From contig NZ_JABBNC010000026.1 of the NCBI RefSeq assembly GCF_012933445.1, forward strand, positions 79,723 to 143,722: a DNA stretch of 64,000 nucleotides. Direction: 5' to 3'. The stretch comes from Actinoplanes sp. TBRC 11911. GTDB taxonomy: Bacteria > Actinomycetota > Actinomycetes > Mycobacteriales > Micromonosporaceae. Shown piece by piece: positions 1 to 8,839 of the stretch; position 1 is the stretch's first letter; each line of letters opens with the position of its first letter. The notes under the pieces are model-generated. The model was not told where the DNA came from. It saw only the letters and a list, made by a program, of their open reading frames with translations, and did not search any database. Both the position numbers and the translations under genes were made by a program.

Positions 1-365
1 CCGCGTTCCTTGACCAGCCGGCCGGTGAGCGAGGCGACCAGGGTGGCGACCATGTAGAGCACGACGAAGCGGGCGAAGACGTTCCACAGCGGCACGGCGG
101 CCGTGCTGAACGGGTTGATCCGGGACTCGAGCTCGATCGTGCTCCAGGTGATCGCCGCGAGCGAGGTCACCACGATCGAGGCGCGCCGGCCGCCGGCGGC
201 CGCGACGAACACCGGGATCATGTAGCCGACGTTGATCGACACGTCCGGGCCGGTCGCCCAGTCGGTGAACGCGACCAGGGCGACCAGCACGACCGCGGCG
301 GTCATCAGCACCCGCCGCGGCAGGCTGGTCAGCCGCACGATCAGGCCGAACAACGAGAAATTCAC
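1..365 (-). CDS. N-terminal part of a polytopic membrane sensor protein (runs off the window)
   Basis: Only about the first 121 codons lie in the window. Read from a GTG at 365, the product starts VNFSLFGLIVRL and consists of hydrophobic segments separated by short charged loops, including INVGYMIPVFVAAAGGRR and WNVFARFVVLYMVATLVASL, ending TGRLVKER at the edge. This pattern is typical of the membrane sensory region of actinobacterial diguanylate cyclases or histidine kinases, but no output domain is visible, so the class is inference. It lies just downstream of the LacI-type gene on the same strand, separated by 21 bp, and could be co-transcribed with it. Confidence 0.6.
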   Translation of the reverse strand, partial: MNFSLFGLIVRLTSLPRRVLMTAAVVLVALVAFTDWATGPDVSINVGYMIPVFVAAAGGRRASIVVTSLAAITWSTIELESRINPFSTAAVPLWNVFARFVVLYMVATLVASLTGRLVKER

Positions 366-386
366 GGCGGTGGTATCGGCCGGGCG

Positions 387-1424
387 TCAGCCGACCTGAG
401 GAGAAGGCGGCGGCGCGGTGCTGGCCCGCTCGATCAGGGTGGTCGGCACCAGCACGGTGCCGGGCACCACCCGCGCGTCGCGGATCTGCGAGAGCAGGCC
501 GTGCACGCAGCGCCGGCCCACCTCGGCGAAGTCCTGGTGCACGGTGGTCAGCGGGGGCAGGTATCCGGCGGCGTCCGGGATGTCGTCGAAGCCGACCACG
601 CTGACGTCCTGCGGCACCCGGCGGCCGCTCTCGTGCAGGGCGCGCAGCACACCCAGGGCCATCTGGTCGTTCGCCGCGAAGATCGCGGTGCAGTCCGGGT
701 TCGCGGCGAGGCGGCGGCCGGCGGCGTAACCGGACAGGGCGGACCAATCGCCGCGTTCGATCGGCGGGACGGGCGCTCCGGCATCGGTGAGCACCTCCCG
801 CCAGGCCTGGGCGCGCCGGGACGCGGCGTACGAGGCCTCCGGTCCGGTGACGTGCCAGACCGTACGGTGTCCCAGTTCGAGCAGGTGCCGGACCGCCTGC
901 CGGGCGCCGTCGGCCTGGTCGGTGTCGACGACCGGGAACCGGTCGCCGGCGTCCGAGTCGACGACCACGGCCTGCACGCCGGGCGGGATCGTCAGGTTCG
1001 CGTCGTGCAGCAGGTGCACCTCCATGATCACGATGAAGCCGTCGACGGCGAGCTCGCCGAGCCGGGTGAACGCGCCGAGCACGCCGTCGCGGGTCGGCGA
1101 CGCGACCGGGACGAGCGTGATGGCGTACCCCTCCTGGGCGGCGTGCGCGGCGATGGCCTCGACGGTGCGGCTGTTGCCGGTGGTGGCCAAGGTGAACAAA
1201 ATGACGCCGAGGGTGCGGAACTCGCCCCGCTTGAGGGCGCGTGCGGCACTGTTCGGTCGATATCCAAGTTGTTGCATTGCGTCGAGTACCAACTGGCGGG
1301 TCGTCTCGACCACGCCAGGGTGTCCAGTGGATACACGGCTCACGGTTTGCGAAGAAACCCCGGCTAGGCGCGCCACGTCCGCCATGGAAACACTGCGTCG
1401 CCCGCCGCTTGACGATTGCTGCAC
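387..1424 (-). CDS. LacI/GalR-family transcriptional repressor of the beta-galactoside operon
   Basis: A 345-residue protein of usual LacI-family length. Residues 13-66 form the helix-turn-helix and hinge (MADVARLAGVSSQTVSRV, then the hinge LGYRPNSAARALK). The remainder is a periplasmic-binding-protein-like ligand domain with the family signature FAANDQMALGVLRAL and VVGFDDIPDAAGYLPPLTTV. It is divergent from the ABC transporter and beta-galactosidase genes. Two identical 16-bp palindromes lie in the shared promoter region, one of them only 21 bp from this start codon, which implies repression of the operon and autoregulation. The inducer is probably a galactoside or a breakdown product, inferred from the neighbours only. 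Confidence 0.93.
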   Translation of the reverse strand: MQQSSSGGRRSVSMADVARLAGVSSQTVSRVSTGHPGVVETTRQLVLDAMQQLGYRPNSAARALKRGEFRTLGVILFTLATTGNSRTVEAIAAHAAQEGYAITLVPVASPTRDGVLGAFTRLGELAVDGFIVIMEVHLLHDANLTIPPGVQAVVVDSDAGDRFPVVDTDQADGARQAVRHLLELGHRTVWHVTGPEASYAASRRAQAWREVLTDAGAPVPPIERGDWSALSGYAAGRRLAANPDCTAIFAANDQMALGVLRALHESGRRVPQDVSVVGFDDIPDAAGYLPPLTTVHQDFAEVGRRCVHGLLSQIRDARVVPGTVLVPTTLIERASTAPPPSPQVG

Positions 1425-1444
1425 GCGGTGAAACTATCACCCGC

Positions 1445-1460
1445 ATGTTTACGTAAACAT
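1445..1460. promoter_or_regulatory. LacI-family operator, copy 1
   Basis: Perfect 16-bp palindrome ATGTTTACGTAAACAT with the central CG typical of LacI/GalR operators. It lies 21 bp upstream of the repressor start and is identical to the second copy 64 bp away (centre to centre). Confidence 0.85.
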
Positions 1461-1508
1461 CACACCAGCAAACTAAAAGAAACATTGTCACACGCACCCG
1501 CGCGTGGC

Positions 1509-1524
1509 ATGTTTACGTAAACAT
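1509..1524. promoter_or_regulatory. LacI-family operator, copy 2
   Basis: Second identical palindrome ATGTTTACGTAAACAT, 20 bp upstream of the first permease start. A TTGTCA at 1485-1490 could be the -35 of the transporter promoter, which would place this operator over the -10 region. The -35 assignment is tentative. Confidence 0.85.
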
Positions 1525-1544
1525 CATGAGACAGTGAGGTCCAG

Positions 1545-2453
1545 ATGGCCGTACCAACACTTGCGGCGCCGCCGGCCGCGGTCCGGAGGCGACGTCGCCG
1601 GTCGTTCCGTGGCTGGCAGTTCGTCGGCCCGTTCATGATCGTTTTCGCGCTGGTCTTCCTGGCCCCGATCGCGTACTCGATCTACCTGAGCCTCTTCCGC
1701 AACCGGCTCATCGGCGGCAACGCCTTCGTCGGCCTGGACAACTACACGCAGGCGCTGACCGACCCGAATTTCTGGTCCGGCGTCGGCCGGGTCGGCCTCT
1801 TCCTGGTCGTCCAGGTGCCGATCATGCTGTTCCTGGCCCTGCTCGTGGCTCTGTCCATCGACAGTGGCCGGCTCTACGGCAAGAGCTTCTTCCGGGTCTC
1901 GATCTTCCTCCCGTACGCCGTCCCGGCCGTGGTCGCGGCGCTGATCTGGGGCTTCATGTACGGGTCGCAGTTCGGGCTCGTCGGCAGCCTGAACGACTTC
2001 TTCAACGTCACGTTGCCCGACCCGCTCAAGCCCAGCCTGATCCTCGCGTCGATCGGCAACATCACGACCTGGGAGTTCACCGGGTACAACATGCTGATCT
2101 TCTACTCGGCGCTGCAGGTCATCCCGAAGTCGCTGTACGAGTCGGCGGAGATCGACGGGGCCAGCCAGTTCCGGATCATCACGGCGATCAAGCTCCCGGC
2201 CATCCGCGGCGCCCTGGTGATCGCCACGATCTTCTCGATCATCGGCAGCTTCCAGCTGTTCAACGAGCCCGCCATCCTGCGCGGCCTGGCGCCGAACTCG
2301 ATCACCACCTTCTTCACGCCGAACTTCTACGCGTACTCCCTGACGTTCTCCGGCCAGCAGTTCAACTACGCGGCCGCGGTCGCGGTCGTGATGGCCGTGA
2401 TCACCATGATCGTCGCGTACGTGGTGCAGCTGCGCGGGAACCGGGAGTTCTGA
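1545..2453 (+). CDS. ABC sugar transporter permease, MalF/LacF type
   Basis: A 302-residue inner-membrane permease with six predicted transmembrane segments after a basic N-terminus (VRRRRRRSFRGW). The EAA loop that contacts the ATPase is visible as YESAEIDGASQFRIITAIKLP, with conserved E, DGA and the downstream proline. First gene of the operon, with ATG at 1545 preceded by GTGAGGTCCAG. Its stop TGA overlaps the next ATG (TGATG), so the two permeases are probably translationally coupled and form a heterodimer. No ATPase gene is present in the operon; actinobacterial carbohydrate importers of this class commonly share one MsiK-type ATPase encoded elsewhere. Confidence 0.93.
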   Translation: MAVPTLAAPPAAVRRRRRRSFRGWQFVGPFMIVFALVFLAPIAYSIYLSLFRNRLIGGNAFVGLDNYTQALTDPNFWSGVGRVGLFLVVQVPIMLFLALLVALSIDSGRLYGKSFFRVSIFLPYAVPAVVAALIWGFMYGSQFGLVGSLNDFFNVTLPDPLKPSLILASIGNITTWEFTGYNMLIFYSALQVIPKSLYESAEIDGASQFRIITAIKLPAIRGALVIATIFSIIGSFQLFNEPAILRGLAPNSITTFFTPNFYAYSLTFSGQQFNYAAAVAVVMAVITMIVAYVVQLRGNREF

Positions 2454-3367
2454 TGACCACGACCCTTTCGCACCGGTCGGAGGACCTCACCGACGTGCCC
2501 GCCCCCGCCACCAAGAAGCGGCGCCGCGGCAGCATCCTGCTGACCGTGCTGACCGCCTTGGTTTCCCTGTACGCCCTGGTCCCGCTCGCGTACCTGGTGA
2601 TCAACTCGACGAAGACCCAGCAGGGCCTGTTCACCAGCTTCGGGCTCTGGTTCGACGACGGCGGGCACTTCGCGCTCTGGGACAACCTGCGGGAGACCTT
2701 CACCTACCAGGACGGGATCTTCCTGCGCTGGCTGGGCAACACCGCCCTGTACACGGTGCTCGGCGCCGGCGGCGCGACGTTCTTCGCGGTGCTCGCCGGA
2801 TACGGCCTGGCGAAGTTCGACTTCCCCGGCAAGCGCGGCGTCTTCGCGATCGTCATCGGCGCGGTGGCCGTGCCGCCGACCGCGCTCGCGGTGCCGACCT
2901 TCCTGATGTTCAGCAAGATGGGGCTCACCAACACCCCGTGGGCGGTGATCATCCCGTCGCTGGTGGCACCGTTCGGTCTCTACCTCATGTGGACGTTCTC
3001 GGCGCAGGCCATCCCCACCGAGATGCTCGAGGCGGCCCGCATGGACGGCGCCAGCGAGATGCGCACGTTCTTCCGGATCAGCGTGCCGCTGCTCGCCCCG
3101 GGCATCGTCACCACGCTGCTGTTCACCATGGTCGCGACGATGAACAACTACTTCCTGCCGCTGATCATGCTGAAGAACCCGGACTGGTACCCGCTGACCG
3201 TCGGCCTCAACGCGTGGAACGCGCAGGCCGCGACCGCGGGCGGCCAGGCCGTCTTCAACCTGGTGATCACCGCCTCGCTCATCACGATCATTCTCCTGCT
3301 GGCGGCGTTCCTGCTGCTCCAGCGTTACTGGCAGTCCGGCCTGGCCGCCGGAAGTGTCAAGGAATAA
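2453..3367 (+). CDS. ABC sugar transporter permease, MalG/LacG type
   Basis: A 304-residue permease partnering the preceding one. It has a cytoplasmic N-terminus with KKRRRG, a first membrane span (ILLTVLTALVSLYALVPLAYLVI), and an EAA loop MLEAARMDGASEMRTFFRIS followed by VPLLAPG. The start ATG at 2453 shares one base with the previous stop codon. The lipoprotein substrate-binding gene begins 20 bp downstream, giving the usual permease-permease-binding protein cluster. Imports an oligosaccharide, probably a beta-galactoside judging from the beta-galactosidase and galT downstream. Confidence 0.93.
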   Translation: MTTTLSHRSEDLTDVPAPATKKRRRGSILLTVLTALVSLYALVPLAYLVINSTKTQQGLFTSFGLWFDDGGHFALWDNLRETFTYQDGIFLRWLGNTALYTVLGAGGATFFAVLAGYGLAKFDFPGKRGVFAIVIGAVAVPPTALAVPTFLMFSKMGLTNTPWAVIIPSLVAPFGLYLMWTFSAQAIPTEMLEAARMDGASEMRTFFRISVPLLAPGIVTTLLFTMVATMNNYFLPLIMLKNPDWYPLTVGLNAWNAQAATAGGQAVFNLVITASLITIILLLAAFLLLQRYWQSGLAAGSVKE

Positions 3368-3387
3368 GTTCCCCGAAAGGACCCTCC

Positions 3388-4737
3388 ATGTTGAAATCGA
3401 TCAAGATGGCGGCCATCGCGTCGGCCGCCGTCGTCGCCCTCGCCGCATGTGGCGGTGGTGGGGGCGACAACAGCTCCTCCACCACCGGCTCCGCGGCGAG
3501 CGGCCCCACCGTCTCGGACGCGGACGTGCAGGCCGCGCTCACCAAGGGCGGCACGCTGAACATCTGGGCCTGGGAGCCCACCCTGAAGCAGGCCACCGCG
3601 GCGTTCGAGAAGCAGTACCCGAACGTGCACGTGAACCTGGTCAACGCCGGCACCGGCGACAAGCAGTACACGGCGCTGCAGAACGCGGTGGCGGCCGGCA
3701 AGGGCGTCCCGGACATCGCGCAGATCGAGTACTACGCGCTCCCGCAGTTCGCGATCGGCAAGGCACTGGACAACCTGACCGGCTTCGGCGCGGCGAACCT
3801 GAAGGCCGACTTCACCCCCGGCCCGTGGAACTCGGTGCAGAACGGCGGCGGCATCTACGGCCTGCCGATGGACTCCGGCCCGATGGCGCTGTACTACAAC
3901 AAGACGATCTTCGACAAGTACAAGCTCCCGGTGCCGACCACCTGGGACCAGTACCTCGACGACGCCAAGAAGCTGCACGCGGCCGACCCGAAGGCGTACA
4001 TCACCAACGACACCGGTGACGCCGGCTTCGTGACCAGCATGATGTGGCAGGCCGGCGGCAAGCCCTACACCGTCGACGGCACCAACGTCGGCATCAACTT
4101 CGCCGACCCGAACAGCGCGAAGTTCACCGCGCTATGGCAGCAGCTGATCACCCAGAAGCTGGTCGCGCCGATCACCTCGTGGACCGACCAGTGGTTCCAG
4201 GGCATGAGCAACGGCTCGATCGCCACGCTGGCCACCGGCGCGTGGATGCCGGCCAACTTCGTCACCAGCGCGCCCAGCGGCTCCGGCCAGTGGCGTGCCG
4301 CTCCCCTGCCGCAGTGGACGGCCGGCGGCACCGCGAGCGCCGAGAACGGCGGCAGCTCGCTGGCACTGATGGCCAAGGGCGCGAACAAGGCCCTGGCGTA
4401 CGGCTACCTGAAGTACGTCAACGACGGTGACGGCGTGCAGGTGCGCATCGACAACGGCGCGTTCCCGGCGACCACCAAGCAGATCAACGACCCGGCGTTC
4501 CTGAACACCGAGTTCAAGTACTTCGGCGGGCAGAAGGCCAACGAGATCTTCTCGAAGTCCGCGGCGGACGTGCTGCCGGGCTGGACCTACCTGCCGACCC
4601 AGGTGCAGTCGAACAGCATCTTCAACGACACCGCCGGCAAGGCGTACGTCTCCGGCACCTCCCTCGCAGACGGCCTGAAGGCGTGGCAGGACCAGTCCCT
4701 GAAGTACGCGAGCGACCAGGGCTTCACGACCAAGTAA
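3388..4737 (+). CDS. Extracellular sugar-binding lipoprotein of the ABC importer
   Basis: A 449-residue family 1 solute-binding protein. The N-terminus is a type II signal peptide with lipobox LAAC (Cys21), followed by a Gly/Ser-rich tether. The mature part has the sugar-binding pattern GTLNIWAWEPTLKQATAAFEKQYP and later PMALYYNKTIFDKY. The frame is open for about 450 bp upstream, but the ATG at 3388 is preferred because it gives the signal peptide directly and has a GAAAGGA ribosome-binding site. A hairpin follows the stop codon, which would allow higher expression of this gene than of the enzyme genes behind it. Confidence 0.92.
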   Translation: MLKSIKMAAIASAAVVALAACGGGGGDNSSSTTGSAASGPTVSDADVQAALTKGGTLNIWAWEPTLKQATAAFEKQYPNVHVNLVNAGTGDKQYTALQNAVAAGKGVPDIAQIEYYALPQFAIGKALDNLTGFGAANLKADFTPGPWNSVQNGGGIYGLPMDSGPMALYYNKTIFDKYKLPVPTTWDQYLDDAKKLHAADPKAYITNDTGDAGFVTSMMWQAGGKPYTVDGTNVGINFADPNSAKFTALWQQLITQKLVAPITSWTDQWFQGMSNGSIATLATGAWMPANFVTSAPSGSGQWRAAPLPQWTAGGTASAENGGSSLALMAKGANKALAYGYLKYVNDGDGVQVRIDNGAFPATTKQINDPAFLNTEFKYFGGQKANEIFSKSAADVLPGWTYLPTQVQSNSIFNDTAGKAYVSGTSLADGLKAWQDQSLKYASDQGFTTK

Positions 4738-4746
4738 CCCTGTTCC

Positions 4747-4777
4747 GGGGGTCCGTGCCGCCGTGGCGCGGACCCCC
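4747..4777 (+). terminator. Intercistronic hairpin after the binding-protein gene
   Basis: Perfect 9-bp stem GGGGGTCCG / CGGACCCCC with a 13-nt loop and no T-tract. It lies between the binding-protein stop and the beta-galactosidase start, so it is more likely an mRNA-stabilising or attenuating hairpin than a full terminator. Confidence 0.6.
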
Positions 4778-4795
4778 TGTCACTGAGGAGAACGT

Positions 4796-6772
4796 GTGAC
4801 ATCCCCCCGTTGGCTCCGCCGGGACGGCGAGGCCCGCCTCGAGTTCGGCGCCGACTACAACCCCGAGCAGTGGCCCCGCGACGTCTGGGACGACGACGTG
4901 CGCGCGATGCGCGAAGCCGGCGTCACCGTCGTCTCGCTCGCGATCTTCTCCTGGGCCCGCCTCGAACCCGCCGAGGGTGAGTACGACTTCGGCTGGCTCG
5001 ACGAGGCGATGGACCTGTTGCACGCCAACGGCATCCTGGTCGACCTGGCCACCGCGACCGCCTCGCCGCCGCCCTGGCTGAGCACCGCCCACCCGGAGAT
5101 CCTGCCGGTCGACCGCGAGGGCCGCACCATCTGGCCGGGCGGCCGCCAGCACTGGCGGCCCACCTCCCCGGTCTTCCGTACGCACGCTCTGCGCCTCGTC
5201 CACGCCATGGCGACCCGGTACGCCGCGCACCCCGCGCTCAGCGCCTGGCACGTGTCGAACGAGCTGGGCTGCCACAACATCTACGACTACTCGGACGACG
5301 CGGCGCGCGCGTTCCGGGGCTGGCTGCGCGCCCGCTACCACACCATCGAGGCGCTCAACGACGCCTGGGGCACAGCGTTCTGGTCGCAGCGGTACGCGGA
5401 CTTCGACCAGATCCTGCCGCCGCGGCTGGCCGCCACCCACCCCAACCCCAGCCAGCAGCTCGACTTCAAGCGGTTCTCCTCGGACGCGCTCAAGGACTAC
5501 CTGCGCGCCGAGAAGGAGGTGCTGCGGTCGCTGACCCCGGACGTCCCGGTCACCACGAACTTCATGGTCATGGGCGAGACCAAGGGCATGGACTACGCCG
5601 ACTGGGCGCACGAGGTCGACTTCGTCGCCAACGACCACTACCGGCTGCCCGGCCCGCAGGACTTCGACGAGCTGTCGTTCTCCGCGAACCTGACCGGCAA
5701 CCTGGCCGGCGGCCGCCCCTGGTTCCTGATGGAACACTCGACCAGCGCGGTCAACTGGCAGCCGATCAACGTGGCGAAGAAGCCCGGGGAGATGGCCCGC
5801 GACGCGCTCACCCACGTGGCGCACGGTGCCGACGCGGTCTGCTACTTCCAGTGGCGGCAGTCGAAGGCCGGTGCGGAGAAGTACCACTCGGGGATGCTGC
5901 CGCACGCCGGCACCGACAGCGCGTTGTTCCGGTCGGTGACGGCGCTCGGCGCCACGCTGCGTGACCTCGCGGACGTGGCCGGCTCGCCGCGCACCACCGC
6001 GCCGGTCGCGATCGTCTTCGACTGGGCGTCCTGGTGGGCGGTCGAGCAGGACTCGCACCCCAGCGAGCGGCTGCGCTACAAGCAGGAGGCGCTCGACTGG
6101 TACACCGCGCTTCTCGACCTCGGCATCCGCGCCGACGTGGTCCCGCTCGAGACAGACCTTTCCCGGTACGCCGCGGTGATCGCCCCGATGCTGCACGTCG
6201 TGCCGGCCACCACCGCGATCCGGTTCGGCGACTACGTGGCGAACGGCGGTCACCTGATCACCACGTACTTCTCCGGAATCGTCGACGAGCACGACCACGT
6301 GTGGCTCGGCGGCTACCCGGGCGCGTTCCGCGAGCTGCTCGGCATCCGGGTCGAGGAGTTCGTGCCGCTGCTCGACGGCGAGGTCGCGGAACTCGACAAC
6401 GGGACGAGCGGGACCGTGTGGACCGAACCCGTGGAGGTGGTGGACTCGGCGGTCGAGGTGCTCGCCACGTACAAGACCGGGGAAACCGCGGGCAAACCGG
6501 CCGTGACCCGCCGGGTGGTGGGTTCGGGTTCCGCCGCGTACGTCTCGACGCGTCTGGGTCCGGCCGGCATCCTGCCGGTGCTGGACGCGCTGCTGGACCG
6601 CGCCGGGGTGCTCAGCGAGTTGCCCGGCGACCTGCGCGGCCGGGTCGAGCTGACCGTCCGCGGCGACCACCAGTTCGTGATCAACCGGGGTGACGGCCCG
6701 GTCGACATCGGCGCCCTCGGCGGACCGGTCACCGACCTTCCCGGCCGGGGCGTGGTGGTGATCACTCGATGA
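4796..6772 (+). CDS. Beta-galactosidase, glycoside hydrolase family 42
   Basis: A 658-residue cytoplasmic enzyme without a signal peptide. The GH42 start pattern GADYNPEQWPRDVWDDDVR is near the N-terminus. The acid/base glutamate is in HVSNELG (Glu156) and the nucleophile glutamate in FLMEHSTSAVNWQ (Glu313), the spacing expected for this family. A class I glutamine-amidotransferase-like trimerisation domain and a short C-terminal beta domain follow. The start is a GTG at 4796 with GAGGAGAAC just upstream. Its stop overlaps the galT start (ATGA). It would hydrolyse the imported galactoside to galactose, which galT then channels toward the Leloir pathway. Confidence 0.93.
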   Translation: MTSPRWLRRDGEARLEFGADYNPEQWPRDVWDDDVRAMREAGVTVVSLAIFSWARLEPAEGEYDFGWLDEAMDLLHANGILVDLATATASPPPWLSTAHPEILPVDREGRTIWPGGRQHWRPTSPVFRTHALRLVHAMATRYAAHPALSAWHVSNELGCHNIYDYSDDAARAFRGWLRARYHTIEALNDAWGTAFWSQRYADFDQILPPRLAATHPNPSQQLDFKRFSSDALKDYLRAEKEVLRSLTPDVPVTTNFMVMGETKGMDYADWAHEVDFVANDHYRLPGPQDFDELSFSANLTGNLAGGRPWFLMEHSTSAVNWQPINVAKKPGEMARDALTHVAHGADAVCYFQWRQSKAGAEKYHSGMLPHAGTDSALFRSVTALGATLRDLADVAGSPRTTAPVAIVFDWASWWAVEQDSHPSERLRYKQEALDWYTALLDLGIRADVVPLETDLSRYAAVIAPMLHVVPATTAIRFGDYVANGGHLITTYFSGIVDEHDHVWLGGYPGAFRELLGIRVEEFVPLLDGEVAELDNGTSGTVWTEPVEVVDSAVEVLATYKTGETAGKPAVTRRVVGSGSAAYVSTRLGPAGILPVLDALLDRAGVLSELPGDLRGRVELTVRGDHQFVINRGDGPVDIGALGGPVTDLPGRGVVVITR

Positions 6773-7890
6773 CCGTGCAGACTGGCCGTGTGCGCAAGAC
6801 ATCCCGCCGGATGGCGGACGGCCGCGAGATCATCTACTTCGACGACACCCCGCCGTACCCGGCCCGCGAGGCGGTGGACACGCGGCCGCTGCCGCCCGCC
6901 GACGAGCAGCCGACACCGCAGATGCGCTTCGATCCGCTGACCGGCGAGTGGATCGCGGTGGCCGCGGCCCGCAACGACCGCACCTTCCTGCCGGCCGCCG
7001 ACCAGGACCCCCTCTCCCCGACCGTGCCGGGCGGTTTCCCGACCGAGATCGCCGAGTCCGACTACGACGTGGTGGTCTTCGAAAACCGGTTCCCGTCGTT
7101 CTCGCCGCGCGCCACCGAACCGGCCTCGGCGATCGACGGCGATCCGCTGTGGCCGGTGCGGCCCGCGTCCGGGCGTACCGAAGTGGTGGTCTTCTCCTCC
7201 GAGGCACAGGGTTCGTTCGGCTCGTTGTCGGCGTCCCGCGCCCGTACGGTGATCGACGCCTGGGCCGACCGCACCACGGCGCTGTCCGAGGTGCCGACCG
7301 TGGAGCACGTGTTCATCTTCGAGAACCGCGGCCGCGAGATCGGGGTGACGCTGCCGCATCCGCACGGGCAGATCTACGCGTTCCCGTTCGTGCCGCCGAA
7401 GATGACCACGATGCTCGCCCGCGCCGCCGCGCACACCCGCGAGACCGGCCGGAACCTGTTCCGCGACGTCCTCGACGCGGAACGCAAGGCCGGAACCCGG
7501 GTGGTGGCGTCGTCCGCGCACTGGACCGCGTACGTGCCCGCGGCCGCCCGGTGGCCGGTCGAGGTGCACCTGGCGCCGAACCGGGACGTCGCGGACCTGC
7601 CCGCCCTGACCGACGAGGAACGCGACGACCTGGCCGTCGTCTACCTCGACGTGCTCGGCCGGCTGGACCGCTACTACCCCGGAGTGGACACGCTGCCGTA
7701 CATCTCCGGGGTCTTCCAGGCGCCGGTGACCCGCGACCGTGACCTGTTCCGCCTGCACCTGCAGGTGTTCTCGATCCTGCGGGCGCCCGGCAAGCTGAAG
7801 TACCTGGCCGGCGTCGAGTCGGCGATGGCGTCGTGGGTCAACGACACGACGCCCGAGCAGGTGGCCGCGCGTCTGCGCGAAGTGGCCTGA
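6769..7890 (+). CDS. galT: Galactose-1-phosphate uridylyltransferase
   Basis: A 373-residue HIT-superfamily enzyme that exchanges UMP between UDP-glucose and galactose-1-phosphate. The active-site HPH triad with its following GQ is visible in LPHPHGQIYAFPF (His197-Pro-His199), and MRFDPLTGEWIAVAAAR is the conserved N-terminal block. The start ATG overlaps the beta-galactosidase stop by 4 bp. It is the last gene of the operon and is followed by a strong hairpin with TTT. Neither galK nor galE is present in the window, so they must be elsewhere if the Leloir pathway is complete. Confidence 0.94.
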   Translation: MTVQTGRVRKTSRRMADGREIIYFDDTPPYPAREAVDTRPLPPADEQPTPQMRFDPLTGEWIAVAAARNDRTFLPAADQDPLSPTVPGGFPTEIAESDYDVVVFENRFPSFSPRATEPASAIDGDPLWPVRPASGRTEVVVFSSEAQGSFGSLSASRARTVIDAWADRTTALSEVPTVEHVFIFENRGREIGVTLPHPHGQIYAFPFVPPKMTTMLARAAAHTRETGRNLFRDVLDAERKAGTRVVASSAHWTAYVPAAARWPVEVHLAPNRDVADLPALTDEERDDLAVVYLDVLGRLDRYYPGVDTLPYISGVFQAPVTRDRDLFRLHLQVFSILRAPGKLKYLAGVESAMASWVNDTTPEQVAARLREVA

Positions 7891-7894
7891 GCGG

Positions 7895-8686
7895 CTAGCC
7901 CGGCCCGAACGTGGGCCGGGCTTTCCGCGCCAGGCACACGTCGGTGAACAGGGCCAGGTGGATGACGCCGCCGTGCCGGTCCACGATGTCGCCCACCGCG
8001 GCCAGCGCCTTCTCCCGCTCGGCCGGGTCGAGCAGGCGGTAGGTCGACGTCGAGTCCAGCAGCTTGAGATAGTCGGCGGTCGCGTACGAGATCTCCTCAC
8101 GGAACCGGACCGTGGTCACGTCACCGAAGCGCGGATCCTTCTCCAGTTCGGCCTCCGGCCACATCCCGTACGCCTCGTCCCAGTCACCCGCCCGCACCCC
8201 GAAGCCGGACGCCAGATCCGTGTCGCGCGGATTGACCCGGGCCAGGTCGGCGTGCAGGGCCGGATCGATGACGCCGACCGGATTCCAGAAGATCGCCACG
8301 ATCCCGTCCGGGTTCAGCGCCGCGGCGGCGAGGTCCCACCGGCGTACCGGGTCCGTCCAATGCCACGACGTGGCGGCGAGCAGCATGTCCCGGGGCCGGT
8401 CCCCGGGTGACCAGTCCTCGAACGCACACACCTCGACGCTTACCTCGGGGGCGTTGGCGCGCAGCAGCTGAGCCATCTTCGGGTCGGGTTCCACGCAGGT
8501 CATCTCGACACCCGCCGCGGCGAACAGCACGGTGGCCTTGCCGGTGCCCGCGCCGACCTCGACGGCCGTGCGATGACCCGGACCGGCGTACCGCAGCACC
8601 TCGCCCACCAGGCCCTCGTGATACCCGGGGCGGGCGGCGTCGTAATTGTCGGCGGCGCCGCCGAAAACGTTCTGCACGGCGTGCAT
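7895..8686 (-). CDS. Class I SAM-dependent methyltransferase
   Basis: A 263-residue protein with the Rossmann methyltransferase pattern: motif I TAVEVGAGTGKATVLFA, an acidic motif II ending CVEPD, and motif IV region MLLAATSWHWTDP. The N-terminal VFGGAADNYDAARPGYHEG is typical of the group annotated as trans-aconitate methyltransferase-like, but the substrate is unknown. The ATG at 8686 is preferred; upstream in-frame sequence lacks a plausible protein and crosses the rpmE2 promoter. It is convergent with galT and shares its terminator region. Confidence 0.88.
   Translation of the reverse strand: MHAVQNVFGGAADNYDAARPGYHEGLVGEVLRYAGPGHRTAVEVGAGTGKATVLFAAAGVEMTCVEPDPKMAQLLRANAPEVSVEVCAFEDWSPGDRPRDMLLAATSWHWTDPVRRWDLAAAALNPDGIVAIFWNPVGVIDPALHADLARVNPRDTDLASGFGVRAGDWDEAYGMWPEAELEKDPRFGDVTTVRFREEISYATADYLKLLDSTSTYRLLDPAEREKALAAVGDIVDRHGGVIHLALFTDVCLARKARPTFGPG
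7898..7924. terminator. Bidirectional terminator between galT and the methyltransferase gene
   Basis: Perfect 9-bp stem GCCCGGCCC / GGGCCGGGC with a 6-nt loop, then TTT. It overlaps the last codons of the convergent methyltransferase gene. Confidence 0.75.
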
Positions 8687-8839
8687 CGTCGCCGAGGTGG
8701 GCGAGAGGCGCCACCGAGTTATCCGGTTCTTCCTTCTCCCGGAGTGACGTGGGCCTCCTTTCAGAATGAAATTTCCCGAGGTCGTAGCTGGTTTTGCAGG
8801 GTGCGCGACGACATCGCGCGCGAGGGAAGGAACCAGACC

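Noticed and set aside
2938..3387. N-terminal extension of the sugar-binding lipoprotein.
   Set aside because: The upstream in-frame region lies inside the permease gene, whereas ATG 3388 gives a perfect lipoprotein signal.
4724..6802. A 692-codon open frame antisense to the beta-galactosidase gene.
   Set aside because: It is the usual G+C-driven antisense shadow: low-complexity Arg/Gly/Val composition, no family resemblance, and it covers a well-supported GH42 gene.
8759..8776. Zur box upstream of rpmE2.
   Set aside because: The A/T-rich stretch only loosely resembles the actinobacterial consensus; kept as a note in the gene entry.
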